Of a DNA stretch of 64,000 bases, positions 46,001 through 57,080 are shown in pieces; the first letter of the stretch is position 1; each line of letters opens with the position of its first letter. Source of the stretch: Sinonovacula constricta (Eukaryota > Mollusca > Bivalvia > Cardiida > Solecurtidae); the NCBI GenBank assembly GCA_007844125.1, contig CM017556.1, positions 69,397,360-69,461,359 on the forward strand. The letters are read 5' to 3'. The notes beneath the pieces were generated by a model. It saw only the letters and a list, made by a program, of their open reading frames with translations, searched no databases and was not told the origin of the DNA. Position numbers and translations under genes: made by a program.

Positions 46001-47346
46001 GACCACCATATGTTGACTGTAACTGACAATTATATACATAGATACAGCACATAAATATGACATAATCTGGGAATGGAAGTACCTTAGAAGTGTTACTCTT
46101 TGAATTATTCATTCTTCCATTTTAAATAATGGGAACCTTTGAAGATCAACTTTACATTTTTAATATAAAATGTCCTTTTTTGTAAATCAATCACAATAAC
46201 ATATTAAATACAAAAACAGCAAGTACATCTTATTAATTAAATTTACATTTTTTTCACTGATAAATGAGAAAACAATCTGTTATTGCAGTCACGGAAACTA
46301 CATTCATTGTGATGATTGTTTAAACTGTAGTGTTATTGCATGTTCTTGAAATGCACCAAAGTCACAAAAATGAAAATAAAGCAACATCCTGCTATTATTG
46401 GTGTGCGTAAATAGATACATGTGTTCGTAAGAAGGGACAAGCTTGTTGGAGTCTGCACAGTACATTTTCATTAGATCTGGAAGCCTTGCATTGTATGGCT
46501 GAACATTTATTAGTTGATAACCTTAGCTTTGGGTCACAGATAACTCATTTATAGCAACTCTTATTTTGACACAAATACAAAAAAGGACAAGCATGGTCTG
46601 CATTTTATTGAGTCAACATGTATTTCACTGTATGTTTGTACATTGCATGCATTGGGCCAAAAGGATTCAAGGGAGTATTGATGGAAAGATATTGTTCATG
46701 CACTTAAATGGTTCACATTTTGCAGGTTGTGTTGCCACTTATGAGAAAGGGTATTTTTTCTGTAGAAAAAAGCTTGCTATCTATGAAGTCTTTTATTTGA
46801 CTAAGTTATTATGTTAGTATATTTATTTTCCTAGACAGTTGCTAAGATATTGTTACTTTTTTTCTCTGTGGTTTCTTTTGACATTTGCTGTGTATTGTTG
46901 TATAACTTTACAGCACATTGTTATGACCAACTCCTTCATTTGTGAATTTGCTTTTTCTAAGGTTTGGCTGTTACAATTGTGTGTTGTATGTATGGCCTGA
47001 CATCTAATAAAGACTCAAAGACATATTGTCATGTAATGACTGTTGCAATACATCTTTAAAGACCTTAAATTGTTTTTACAGTCTTTTTTCAAACTGTCTT
47101 TGTCTCTAAAGTTAGATACATTTTAATCATATACTATGTATTATAAACATTTATTTTCTGTTGTTATGCACAATCTTTTGTAATAATCATTGTATATTGG
47201 CTTTGTTTTAGAACTTTGAACTGGAGACAAATGCAGGCAAAGCCAATGACAAAGATGACATTTCCGACAGTGGTTTAGACTCCCCTGGAAATTCTGAAGA
47301 TCGAGTTCAGTCTGCAGAAAAGCATGCATCTGGTATAGGAAGCTGA
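24944..47346 (+). CDS. RABL2: RABL2, Rab-like small GTPase of intraflagellar transport (8 exons, complete)
   Basis: Eight exons join in frame to 239 residues, close to the usual length of about 229. Seen: P-loop GDSAVGKSK at 26-34; LVERFLMDGY; PQQLSTYALTLFNHKTEV in the effector region; DFWDTAGQERF at 71-81 with the catalytic Gln78; GNKID at 130-134; FVSASDGTNVV at 156-166; DFMDEIMRELENF near 186-197; then an acidic Ser-rich tail. This matches RABL2 along its whole length. Known of the family: GTP-bound RABL2 is recruited by CEP19 to the ciliary base and loads onto the IFT-B complex; it is needed for cilia and sperm flagella. It has no C-terminal prenylation cysteines, as is typical. An in-frame ATG at 24806 would add 46 residues, but 24944 matches the family start and has a good context (AAAATGG). 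Confidence 0.96.
25045..27596 (+). other. RABL2 intron 1
   Basis: A 2.55-kb intron with one tRNA-like SINE head (25204-25277) near its start. No other recognisable element. Confidence 0.6.
25204..25277 (+). other. tRNA-like sequence, probably a SINE head
   Basis: GCGTAGCTCAATGGTAAAG matches a pol III A box (TAGCTCAATGG) and GTTTCGATTCCTGG matches a B box, with spacing as in a tRNA. The first and last bases do not form an acceptor stem. About 130 bp of unrelated sequence follows, as in a SINE body. Different from SINE families A and B. Confidence 0.55.
27597..27626 (+). CDS. RABL2: RABL2 exon 2 (30 nt)
   Basis: Encodes LVERFLMDG plus two bases of Tyr44. The acceptor is TTTTTCAG. The donor is the U12-type GTATCCTTT. 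Confidence 0.93.
27627..28833 (+). other. RABL2: U12-type (minor spliceosome) GT-AG intron in RABL2
   Basis: The 5' splice site GTATCCTTT matches the U12-type consensus RTATCCTTT at every position. TCCTTAAC at 28816-28823 matches the U12 branch-site consensus and ends 10 nt before the exon. The intron splits the Tyr44 codon in phase 2. There is no long pyrimidine tract next to the acceptor, also typical of this class. Confidence 0.92.
28834..28913 (+). CDS. RABL2: RABL2 exon 3 (effector/switch I region)
   Basis: Encodes KPQQLSTYALTLFNHKTEVN and GQQVLV, leaving in phase 1 at GTAAGT. It lacks an ATG and is short. It was located by the expected RABL2 sequence and by phase. Confidence 0.94.
28914..30482 (+). 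other. RABL2 intron 3
   Basis: A 1.6-kb intron. It contains a TA/TG microsatellite (29138-29170) and dispersed repeat R1 copy 2 (29579-30105). Nothing else is evident. Confidence 0.6.
29579..30105. repeat. Dispersed repeat R1, copy 2
   Basis: Collinear with 18121-18655 in the same orientation, diverged by substitutions and small indels. The two copies define the repeat ends to within a few bases (start ATCAG.TCTAC, end about TTAACTCA). Confidence 0.85.
30483..30562 (+). CDS. RABL2: RABL2 exon 4 (switch II)
   Basis: Encodes FWDTAGQERFNNMHPSYYHQ and AHACIL, with an intact catalytic Gln. The acceptor is TTTTACAG and the donor GTGAGT. Confidence 0.96.
34250..35465. repeat. 39-bp minisatellite, about two dozen copies, interrupted by a SINE
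   Basis: The consensus unit runs GATTACTGATTGTTAGCATG, then GTTGGGGACATATATTTTG. Copies vary and decay toward the right end. Bases 35096-35259 are a foreign insertion with target duplication. The 39-bp period gives long spurious frames on both strands (repeating MVGDIYFGLLIVS). Confidence 0.93.
35096..35259 (+). mobile_element. SINE family A, 5'-truncated copy in a minisatellite
   Basis: Matches the complement of 10334 to about 10515 (CTCCTAACG.TCGGGGCT, GTCAGTATAATGGACCAGC, ATAATGATAGAAATA). It has no tRNA-like head, so it is 5'-truncated. ATGGTTG on each side (35089-35095 and 35260-35266) is a 7-bp target duplication, although that string is also part of the minisatellite unit. Confidence 0.85.
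36738..39140 (+). pseudogene. LINE reverse transcriptase, one in-frame stop
   Basis: One frame runs from 36738 to the stop at 39138-39140, broken only by TAA at 37200-37202. The part from Met at 37359 is 593 residues. Seen in that part: NYRGITLINI at about 36-45; GFQKGKSTTD near 74-83; catalytic Asp108 in VAFLDWEKMYD; KQGDPSSSLLCLLF at 166-179; FADDAALF at 207-214, with Phe for the usual Tyr before ADD; a C-terminal Cys/His knuckle CQNC then HVLLVC near 530. Upstream, a basic Arg/Lys-rich region and FWKNIKKQYCKQPP mark the normal RT N-terminal region. The near-intact frame suggests recent insertion. Confidence 0.9.
36738..39337 (+). mobile_element. 5'-truncated non-LTR retrotransposon (LINE) with TATG-repeat tail
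   Basis: Carries a reverse transcriptase without the upstream endonuclease. It ends with an AATAAA and a run of TATG repeats (39317-39337) rather than poly(A). The 5' boundary is uncertain; the reading frame is open from 36738. Same strand as RABL2, within intron 4. The clade is not certain; YRGITLINI and FADD are compatible with RTE, CR1 or Jockey-type elements. Confidence 0.88.
39745..39856 (+). CDS. RABL2: RABL2 exon 5 (NKxD)
   Basis: Encodes VFDTTRKVTYKNLPLWLKEL, then REYRPEIPCLCSGNKID. The acceptor is AACTTCAG and the donor GTGAGT, leaving in phase 1. Confidence 0.95.
40430..42295. repeat. Minisatellite with ~52-bp monomers in a higher-order pattern
   Basis: About 35 monomers, each with a CCAGTAATGT core and a TATCA(G)ACAAAGGA end. 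Three monomer types alternate: one with ATATCAGACTCACTCCAGTA and CACACGTATCAG, one with GATATTCACCCCAGTAATGT, and one with GTACATATCATACAAAGG. A/B dimers of about 104 bp, sometimes preceded by the third type, repeat as blocks. Confidence 0.93.
42965..43273 (+). mobile_element. SINE family B, copy 2
   Basis: Full-length match to the complement of 3886-4175. The head is tRNA-like, with GGTCCCGGGTACGAACCCGG forming a T-arm-like hairpin (B box). The body includes GACTGGTTGGCCCAGTGTCA and GGTATCATGCCAG. Not coding. Confidence 0.78.
43652..43749 (+). CDS. RABL2: RABL2 exon 6 (G5 region)
   Basis: Encodes DYSVTKKSFGFAKKHKMPFY and FVSASDGTNVVR. SAS takes the place of the usual SAK, as RABL2 proteins have SAA or SAS. 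The acceptor is TTTTTCAG and the donor GTATGT. Confidence 0.95.
43750..44454 (+). other. RABL2 intron 6
   Basis: AT-rich intron; I see no element in it. Confidence 0.6.
44455..44538 (+). CDS. RABL2: RABL2 exon 7 (C-terminal helix)
   Basis: Encodes MFNDAIRAAVAYKNDSTDFM and DEIMRELE, exactly 28 codons. The acceptor is TTTGGCAG and the donor GTAAGT. Confidence 0.95.
44539..47211 (+). other. RABL2 intron 7
   Basis: A 2.7-kb AT-rich intron with no recognisable repeat or RNA gene. The 83-residue frame at 46566-46817 has no family features. Confidence 0.6.
47212..47346 (+). CDS. RABL2: RABL2 exon 8 (acidic tail, stop)
   Basis: Encodes NFELETNAGKANDKDDISDS, a Ser/Asp/Glu-rich tail and ends ASGIGS then TGA at 47344-47346. 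The tail diverges from vertebrate RABL2 in sequence but not in character. Confidence 0.93.
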   Translation, partial: NFELETNAGKANDKDDISDSGLDSPGNSEDRVQSAEKHASGIGS

Positions 47347-50090
47347 GGAGCCTTTTTGTTTTTGTGTCACAGAAACATTGTGCTAACATATCATTAGTCA
47401 TACTGTCCAATCAAATTGTTGCGATGAGTGTTTATTATAGCTAGGTTTCAATATAAGGCACAGGTGGCTCCGCAGACCATAGAAGATTAATAGCTATGAA
47501 TGCTGTTAGTGGATATGTGGAATCCATTAGACTGTGTCTTATTGGATTCAAAACTTAATTAAACCGGGTCAAGAAAACAATAGATATTTTGTAGTTTTGT
47601 TTTATTTAAGCTTGTTTCCAATTTGGTTGTGACTTGTGTGTGGGTGAAGGTGAGTCAATGCCTGAATAGTACTTAAAGGCAAGCACAGCATGCTTTATTT
47701 TGATTAAGTTTGAATATTGAAGCTTATTGGGAATTCTGTTTTGTTAAAAAAAAAAAACATTTCTTAACTACGGTATATTAATGTTTCAGTTTTACCAGCC
47801 ATGTTTCCATACATTTGACATAATTGAGCTGATCAATCTAATAAGTAATTAAACTTTTAGATTACACCTTTGATTATTTATGAAGCATGAAGTAATTTAA
47901 CTTTTAGATTACCTCTTTGAATATTATTGAAGCATGGAGTCACATGTAAAAATGTTTTCATAATAACGCAATCAACTGCTTGAGAATGCTTTAACTTAAA
48001 TATATAGGAGAAACATTTGTTAGATTTTACAATTCTGGCTTAACCTAAAGCTTATTGTTTATTACTGCAAAGTTCTTACTATTTGTTGTTATTTATATTA
48101 TTCTTATCAGCATCTTTTTATAAATTTATCTGATATGGGGGTCATTTGCATCATTAATCTATCAACATTTCTACCAGCATGATTTCATTACACAGAACCA
48201 TTTTCTAGCTTATCAGTTATAATCTATGAGAGGTTTAGGGACATATCCTTAATATACACATGCACCTCTTGCTTTAGAGGTTCAAGCTAAGTCAATGTTA
48301 GATGTAAAGTATATCTAATAGGCTTCCGTATGCAGAAAGTGTTATAGGCCATAGGCACTCATAGACAACTTGATGTGGCTTGTTTGTTTGGTCTGTCCCT
48401 AACATGTATCATGATCAGCATGTGCAAAGCAAGTTTGGCCTTGTTTAATAACTCTTTATTGTATATGCAAAATAAATAAATAAAATAAATTAATCAATTA
48501 ATTAAAAATTGAGGTATAAAAAGTTTAAGAAGTTGATTCAGATGAAATTTATATTTGTATAAGCCAATGGGATAATTATAATTCAATTAAGATAAAGTAA
48601 AACAATCAGCAACAATCTTTTAACTTAGCCATGACAAAATAAATCTAGGTCCTTGATATAAAAAATGACTGATACATATTTTTTGTAAATGGAAAATGAT
48701 TTGCGTCTGCATTTTGCTAATTGCACTGTGTTGGAATATTTTTGAATTTGTTTTTAAAGTGACTATTTTATTTAAATAATTGCTGGTGCACATTTGTTTT
48801 TTTTTTAGGTTTTCAGTTAATCAAGCTAGTACTTTCTACTTTTTACCACTGTCAACAAAGACAGACCTTAGTCCATAGCAGACTTAAAATTTTAATTGAT
48901 CTGCATTAACATCCCAAATTTAATTCTTTACAGTTTGAAAGAAAATATTGACAACTAAAGATGACATACTGTTGACTGTATATGTAACTATCTTGTTGAT
49001 TAACAGTGTAAATAAAAAGTGATCTGATTAATATATGAGAACACAAAGAGTTAAGATCCTGATAACCAGTCCTTCTTCCAGTGTTAAATGAAAAACAAAC
49101 CAAAGGTTTTGCTTTTTAGGCAGAAAGTGATTATATCAAAACATGCTATATACTGTATTTAATACATTTTTTCCCCGCCCCCCTGTTTTTAACAAGAATC
49201 AAACCTTCTAATTATTATGAAATTTTACAAATATTTTCAACACAGAGATGAATTTTCTTTCTAGTTTTAAACAGAATGTAGATTGAGCAGATAATTGATG
49301 TGATCACATAGTGTCATTTACTTAATTTTTTGTTGAAATGCAATAAAAAAAGATGTCCTAGTACAAAGTATTTTCCTGATAGCTGATGATAGTATCATAC
49401 TTAACTGCTGTAGTGGATGATTAGTTTTCTTTTTTGTCTAACACATCATTTGTTTGTTTACATACTATTGACTAATCTTACATTGAATTGTTTTGTCTTT
49501 GTCATTATTTTGTTTATGCCAAATTCTGTTTTTATTAAATAGAAATGTATATACATACATAGGTTTATAGAAAATATTTATTATTTAACTAACCGTACAT
49601 ATTGGTATAGTTATAGATTCATGGCAGGTTTTAAAACCAGTTGAACTTGTCTGTTTATTTCATTGTATGCTAGCTTCACTTTTGCCATATGTAAAGCCAG
49701 TAGTTTCATTGTGACATTAGATCAACCTTTGTAGTAAGCTTGGTCAGGTTAACACAATTGCACAATATTCATACTCTATATAGCATTTAGCAAGAAATAT
49801 GACAACTCAGTTTTTTTAGAATTCAGTATTAAGAAGTTTATCCTGTGTACTTATTAAAAGATACTTTTGAAGAAAACCTTGCTATAAAATGTTTAGTACA
49901 CTAATATTGATAGTTAAATGGGTTTTAAAGAATATAGATTTGATCAATTTAGGTTTGCTTCTGCTCTTAATTTGAAATGGACATGTAATTTATATTGCCA
50001 TATTTTAAAAAATACACTTATTTTAACATAATGCAACCATTTGCAACCTTTTAGTAAGGGTTGTTTAAAAGTTTTTATTTTTTTTATTAA
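47347..50090 (+). other. RABL2 3'UTR and downstream region
   Basis: AT-rich, without coding signal. Overlapping AATAAA signals at 48471-48486 are the best visible polyadenylation candidates and would give a 3'UTR of about 1.1 kb. The real site may be elsewhere. Confidence 0.4.
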
Positions 50091-53000
50091 ATATTTATTA
50101 AGACAAGGCTAACCTTATTATAGTACCAGTGTTATATGTCATGAGGATAAACAACCGTAATCATGGTGACATAACACAAGGCTAACCTTATTATAGTACC
50201 AATGTTACATGTCATGAGGCAGGATAAACAACCGTAATTGTGGTGACATAACACAAGGCTAACCTTGTTATAGTACCAATGTTATATGTCATGAGGATAA
50301 ACAACCGTAATTATGGTGACATAACACAAGCCTAACCTTATTATAGTACCAATGTTACATGTCATGAGGCAGGTTAAACAACCGTAATTATGGTGACATA
50401 ACACAAGGCTAACCTTATTATAGTACCAATGTTACATGTCATGAGGCAGGTTAAACAACCGTAATTATGGTGACATAACACAAGGCTAACCTTGTTATAG
50501 TACCAATGTTACATGTCATGAGGATAAACAACCGTAATTATGGTGACATAACACAAGCCTAACCTTATTATAGTACCAATGTTACATGTCATGAGGCAGG
50601 TTAAACAACTGTAATTATGGTGACATAACACAAGGCTAACCTTGTTATAGTACCAATGTTACATGTCATGAGGCAGGTTAAACAACCGTAATTATGGTGA
50701 CATAACACAAGCCTAACCTTATTATAGTACCAATGTTACATGTCATGAGGCAGGTTAAACAACCGTAATTATGGTGACATAACACAAGGCTAACCTTGTT
50801 ATAGTACCAATGTTACATGTCATGAGGCAGGTTAAACAACCGTAATTATGGTGACATAACACAAGCCTAACCTTGTTATAGTACCAATGTTACATGTCTT
50901 GAGGCAGGTTAAACAACCGTAATTATGGTGACATAACACAAGCCTAACCTTATTATAGTACCAATGTTACATGTCATGAGGCAGGTTAAACAACCGTAAT
51001 TATGGTGACATAACACAAGCCTAACCTTGTTATAGTACCAGTGTTATATGTCATGAGGCAGGTTAAACAACCGTAATTATGGTGACATAACACAAGCCTA
51101 ACCTTGTTATAGTACCAGTGTTACATGTCTTGAGGCAGGTTAAACAACCGTAATTATGGTGACATAACACAAGCCTAACCTTATTATAGTACCAGTGTTA
51201 TATGTCATGAGGCAGGTTAAACAACCGTAATTATGGTGACATAACACAAGCCTAACCTTGTTATAGTACCAGTGTTACATGTCTTGAGGCAGGATAAACA
51301 ACCGTAATTATGGTGACATAACACAAGCCTAACCTTGTTATAGTACCAATGTTATATGTCATGAGGCAGGTTAAACAACCGTAATTATGGTGACATAACA
51401 CAAGCCTAACCTTGTTATAGTACCAATGTTATATGTCATGAGGCAGGTTAAACAACCGTAATTATGGTGACATAACACAAGCCTAACCTTATTATAGTAC
51501 CAGTGTTATATGTCATGAGGCAGGTTAAACAACCGTAATTATGGTGACATAACACAAGCCTAACCTTGTTATAGTACCAATGTTACATGTCATGAGGCAG
51601 GTTAAACAACCGTAATTATGGTGACATAACACAAGCCTAACCTTATTATAGTACCAGTGTTATATGTCATGAGGATAAACAACTGTAATTATGGTGACAT
51701 AACACAAGGCTAACCTTGTTATAGTACCAGTGTTACATGTCATGAGGCAGGTTAAACAACCGTAATTATGGTGACATAACACAAGGCTAACCTTGTTATA
51801 GTACCAATGTTACATGTCATGAGGCAGGTTAAACAACTGTAATTATGGTGACATAACACAAGCCTAACCTTATTATAGTACCAATGTTATATGTCATGAG
51901 GCAGGTTAAACAACCGTAATTATGGTGACATAACACAAGGCTAACCTTGTTATAGTACCAATGTTACATGTCATGAGGCAGGTTAAACAACCGTAATTAT
52001 GGTGACATAACACAAGGCTAACCTTGTTATAGTACCAATGTTACATGTCATGAGGCAGGTTAAACAACCGTAATTATGGTGACATAACACAAGGCTAACC
52101 TTGTTATAGTACCAGTGTTACATGTCATGAGGCAGGTTAAACAACCGTAATTATGGTGACATAACACAAGCCTAACCTTGTTATAGTACCAGTGTTACAT
52201 GTCTTGAGGCAGGTTAAACAACCGTAATTATGGTGACATAACACAAGGCTAACCTTGTTATAGTACCAATGTTACATGTCATGAGGCAGGTTAAACAACC
52301 GTAATTATGGTGACATAACACAAGGCTAACCTTGTTATAGTACCAGTGTTACATGTCATGAGGCAGGTTAAACAACCGTAATTATGGTGACATAACACAA
52401 GCCTAACCTTGTTATAGTACCAGTGTTACATGTCATGAGGCAGGTTAAACAACCGTAATTATGGTGACATAACACAAGCCTAACCTTGTTATAGTACCAG
52501 TGTTACATGTCTTGAGGCAGGTTAAACAACCGTAATTATGGTGACATAACACAAGGCTAACCTTGTTATAGTACCAGTGTTACATGTCTTGAGGCAGGTT
52601 AAACAACCGTAATTATGGTGACATAACACAAGGCTAACCTTGTTATAGTACCAATGTTACATGTCATGAGGCAGGTTAAACAACCGTAATTATGGTGACA
52701 TAACACAAGGCTAACCTTGTTATAGTACCAGTGTTACATGTCATGAGGCAGGTTAAACAACCGTAATTATGGTGACATAACACAAGCCTAACCTTGTTAT
52801 AGTACCAATGTTACATGTCTTGAGGCAGGTTAAACAACTGTAATTATGGTGACATAACACAAGCCTAACCTTGTTATAGTACCAATGTTACATGGCATGA
52901 GGCAGGTTAAACAACCGTAATTATGGTGACATAACACAAGCCTAACCTTGTTATAGTACCAATGTTACATGTCATGAGGCAGGTTAAACAACTGTAATTA

Positions 53001-53390
53001 TGGTGACATAACACAAGCCTAACCTTATTATAGTACCAATGTTACATGTCATGAGGCAGGATAAACAACCGTAATTATGGTGACATAACACAAGCCTAAC
53101 CTTATTATAGTACCAGTGTTATATGTCATGAGGATAAACAACTGTAATTATGGTGACATAACACAAGGCTAACCTTGTTATAGTACCAATGTTACATGTC
53201 ATGAGGCAGGTTAAACAACTGTAATTATGGTGACATAACACAAGGCTAACCTTGTTATAGTACCAATGTTACATGTCATGAGGCAGGTTAAACAACCGTA
53301 ATTATGGTGACATAACACAAGCCTAACCTTGTTATAGTACCAGTGTTACATGTCATGAGGCAGGATAAACAACCGTAATTATGGTGACAT
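50091..53390. repeat. 3.3-kb tandem array of ~77-bp units (about 43 copies)
   Basis: The unit runs ACAAGGCTAACCTTGTTATA, GTACCAATGTTACATGTCAT, GAGGCAGGTTAAACAACCGT, AATTATGGTGACATAAC. A few copies are 4 bp shorter (GAGGATAAAC). Most differences are two-state: GGC/GCC, TTGTT/TTATT, CAA/CAG, ACA/ATA, CAT/CTT. Each unit contains near-palindromes AAGGCTAACCTT and ACCGTAATTATGGT. The first units contain more variants. No coding frame. Confidence 0.96.
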
Positions 53391-54690
53391 TAAAGTATTG
53401 GGATGAATACACATACATGTAATTGACTTTTGAATGTTTTGTTTACATTCACTAATTCGTGCAAACCTTTGTCAGTATTTAACACTTTTCAGCACTAAAT
53501 ACATACCAGCACCAAGCATTTTTCAGCACTAAATGATTTTCAGCACTAAATGTTGTTGTTTTTTTACTTTTTTTTCTTCAATGGCAAATATATAAATTTA
53601 ACGATAAAACAACACTTGAACTAAAAACAAGAGCATGTATATATGAATAATCTGTATGTGAAGGAAGTTATTATCCTTTAAGTGATGTATTTTATATAGG
53701 AATTTTAGACAATTGTATATCAGCATGTTAGGTGACACTTAAAGCTCAACATTCTGACATGCTTCTGCTTCAGCATTCAATTAACAGTTATCATTTAACA
53801 TTTGTTAATTATCAACATTAGGTTGTTAGTTAACATGTATTTGGAAACACCTGCATGTAAGGGTTACAGGATGTTCGATAAAGTCTTGGGCAGCAAATGG
53901 AGTATATCCCAGGTGGAGCTGCCTGACCTAGATGTACGCTATTTGCCAAAACCTTAGCCTGATCATTTCTTGCTCAGTAGGTGATGACTGAATACATGTA
54001 TCTCGGTGTATAGTAGGTTATGTGCTTATAGTGTCATAATATTTTAAGTATTTAGTTAGGCTGTAGATTTAGCATATATTGAATTTTGAGCTGCTGTTTG
54101 TTATGTCTTTTTTGTTAATGCCAATTATTTATATATTAGTATATATAATTTATATATGTGTAGGCTCTACCAAATACATCATGCATATAAAATATGAAAT
54201 AAGAGGTGCCTTTAGTTTTCAATTTTCCCCTTAACTTTAATATTTATTATCAATGGAACTCTCACTCTTTCAATTTATCGGAAAAAATAATAACATCAAT
54301 GTAGTTATGAAAAAGAAACATTTTCTTTGGTAAATTATTGTTGACTTTACTTTACAGAAGTGTTTACCAGAAAAAAAAACGAAGGCCATAGTTTTGAATT
54401 TTTATTTGACATAATCTTTATAAGTTTATAAAAATCACCTATACAATCAATTGTTCACACTTTTCATATGTTTTTTTCAAAATAAGAATATACAAATGCA
54501 GAGATGAACACTTAACTTCTTGTAGACGTCCTTCCGCCAGTTAGGTAAAGCATAAATATTCTTAAGCTACTTAATACAATATTTCTTTTAAAAGACACAT
54601 ACATGTAAAACAATCTGCCAGAATCTATGAAAGAATGTCAGAAAATCCATATAAAATGTGAAAACTTATTCAGATTCAGATAAAGATCCA
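53391..54690. other. Non-coding flank of the 77-bp array
   Basis: AT-rich. It has a three-copy CAGCACTAAAT motif (53490-53545). I see no gene or element. Confidence 0.6.
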
Positions 54691-54694
54691 CGTT

Positions 54695-55640
54695 TTAGCT
54701 CAGCCGAGCACAACGCTCTCAATGTGAGTTTTTCTGATACCGCTTTGTCCGTCCGTCGCCTGTGATCAACAATTTAGCTTGTGAACACACTACAGGCAAC
54801 AGTTTTTATCCAATCTTATCAAACTTGGTCAGAATGTTTGTCTGCATAAAATCTTGGAAGAGTTTATTATTAGGTCACCTGAATAAGAATATATGACAAA
54901 GTCCTATGAGCATTGCAACATATACCAAACTCCGAAAAGGCACAGAACAAAGGTATTTCACATGCAAGCCAAGCGAAAAGTAAGAACAAATTTGTGATGA
55001 GTCACTTAACGAAAAGAGCAAACCTGAAGACAAAAAGTAGGACAAATGGTCAAATTTTAGAAAAACCTTGTGAACACCAGAGGCCATATTTAGGGTCCTA
55101 TCTTCACCAAACTCGGTCACAATGTTTGTCTGCATGGAATCTTAGGTGAGTTCATGGGTCACGTACGGTCACGTAAGGTCAAAAGTATGTCACTAGGTGA
55201 AATCTTAGAAAAGCCTTGTGAATACACTAGAGACCACCCTGTATGGCCTAATTTTAACTAAACATGGCCAGAATGTTTGCCTGCAAGTAATCTTGGGTGA
55301 GTTTGTAACTAGGTCACGTGGGGTCAAAAACTAGATCACTAGGTCAAAATTTAGAAAAAGAAAACATTGAAGAAGCCACATTGTTGGTCTAATCTTCACC
55401 AAACTTGGCCAGAATGTTTGCCAGTATGAATTCTTAGAAATGTTTAGTTTTGTGGGTCACATGGATTCAATAGGTCACTTGGTAAAATTATAGAAAAATG
55501 TTATAAGGTCAGTGACACACTTATGATCAAGTCTTTACCAAAGATATCTAACGTATATAACACTTAATTACTTGACACCAGATTTGAGCCTACTTAAAGT
55601 CTGTGAGCGATTAAGGACGGTGATGACCCTCTTGTATAAC
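54695..55640. repeat. Diverged tandem/dispersed repeat block with R2 inserted
   Basis: Several degenerate units share CTTGTGAACAC, CACCAAACTTGGCCAGAATG, GTTTGTCTGCATG and AACTAGGTCACGTGGGGTC. The block begins with TTTAGCTCAGCCGAGC and TTTGTCCGTCCGTCG. Units are roughly 110-150 bp. Repeat R2 copy 2 lies inside (54882-55025). In my experience this kind of repeat is common in bivalve genomes. Confidence 0.75.
54882..55025. repeat. Dispersed repeat R2, copy 2
   Basis: Close match to 22507 onward, in the same orientation, embedded in the diverged tandem block. Confidence 0.85.
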
Positions 55641-56062
55641 AAATATTACATATGTTTACGTGTTTTTTTTTAAATATTTACGAGGTATTGTGATTAAATT
55701 CTGGTTATTTTTCAACTAAACAGCCGTTTATGATGCCGCTTATCTATGGTGAGAACTATTTTAGTTTCTTTATAAGAAGAATGACAAATGTTGGAAAAGA
55801 ATGTGCATGTATCGGTATAAAAAGAAATTTATCTAATAACTGTATATTTTTCCTTGTTTCCCATTCAATACATTATGCATTTTGTTATATTGCACTCTAG
55901 GTCAACAAGGAGCATTGAGCTGTTATTATTTACATTATTTGAAGTTATCTGGGTAAAAGGGGTGGAAACATTTTTCCCTGATAATAAATCCTGATAGCAA
56001 ATATGGTATTTTGATCCATGAGTCGTGGGTTCGCTTTCCCTACAAGACACTTTTCAGTTTGT

Positions 56063-56108
56063 TTGTATGCACATGTGTGCATGTGTGTGCGTGCGTGTGT
56101 GTGTGTAT
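56063..56108. repeat. GT-rich microsatellite
   Basis: Impure (TG)n with TGCA and TGCG interruptions, ending in TATATA. Confidence 0.85.
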
Positions 56109-56710
56109 ATAATTATGTTTATAACAAAATATTCAGTATTTTTTATTATTTATTTTAATTTTCACCGACACACAGGAAATTGGTTATTTACTGTCGCGCG
56201 TGATTCTCTTGCATTGTGAGTACAGAGTAATATACAAGGAGACATATGTTTGGCATTTTTGCCGTACATCGATGTCCAACCTAAGGATTACACGACCCAA
56301 AGATACTGAGGATGCCTAATAATGACACAATAAGTGCCCAAATAGGCCCATGCGAAACCACTCCACCCCTTTATAGAACTGAAACGCCATCCCATACAGG
56401 TTACTTATGCAATGCGTTGCAAAAAAACTCATGCGCGAAGAAATTGTTATCTTTCTGCTTTACCCATCTCAGCGACAACCTATGAACTGGCCCAAAGGTA
56501 ACATCTCAGAGGTCATTGTTGATATATAGTGTAATCCAACTTTTTGAGTATCGACGCCATCATAATGCAGATCGTCTCTTACCATTATTTAATCAGGTAT
56601 TGTGGTTAAAATTTCGTAAAACCGTAGACTGGCGATTAAAATCATGTGCTTAATAATATGACAGTTGTTGTCATTTAATACACACATTTATAGAACTCGT
56701 CTAGGAAAAA

Positions 56711-56745
56711 TGATAGTAAGCTCACCATAGGCTCGCTTACTATTA
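56711..56745. repeat. Hairpin-forming inverted repeat
   Basis: ATAGTAAGC and GCTTACTAT are perfect complements separated by 13 nt (TCACCATAGGCTC). Confidence 0.6.
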
Positions 56746-56940
56746 CTTGCCCTGAACTCGTTTAATAAATGTTTGTATTAAAGTATAACTCGTGTTAGAT
56801 CCTCTATGTCTTCCTCATCATTAACTTTGTCACGTGGTTGTCAATTAAGAAGAGAAGTTGGTTCTTACTACGCCTTTAAAAAGTGAATCAGTGCATAAGT
56901 ATTTAAATGCGTATATGTCATTGTGTTTACATGTTTCCAA

Positions 56941-57080
56941 GGCGTTAACTGTCGGGTTTGCTCTTTTTTGTTAAATGACTCATTGTATATTTGTTCTTAC
57001 TTTTATACCTTGCCTTTTTAAATATTTGTATATGTTGTAATGCTCGTAAGACATAGTCGCATATTCTTATTCATAAGGAA
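56941..57080. repeat. Dispersed repeat R2, copy 3 (inverted, diverged)
   Basis: The complement aligns with R2 copies 1 and 2 (GGGTTTGCTCTTTT, TTTGTTCTTACTTTT, TATGTTGTAATGCTCGTAAG, CATATTCTTATTC). More diverged, so probably older. Confidence 0.7.
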
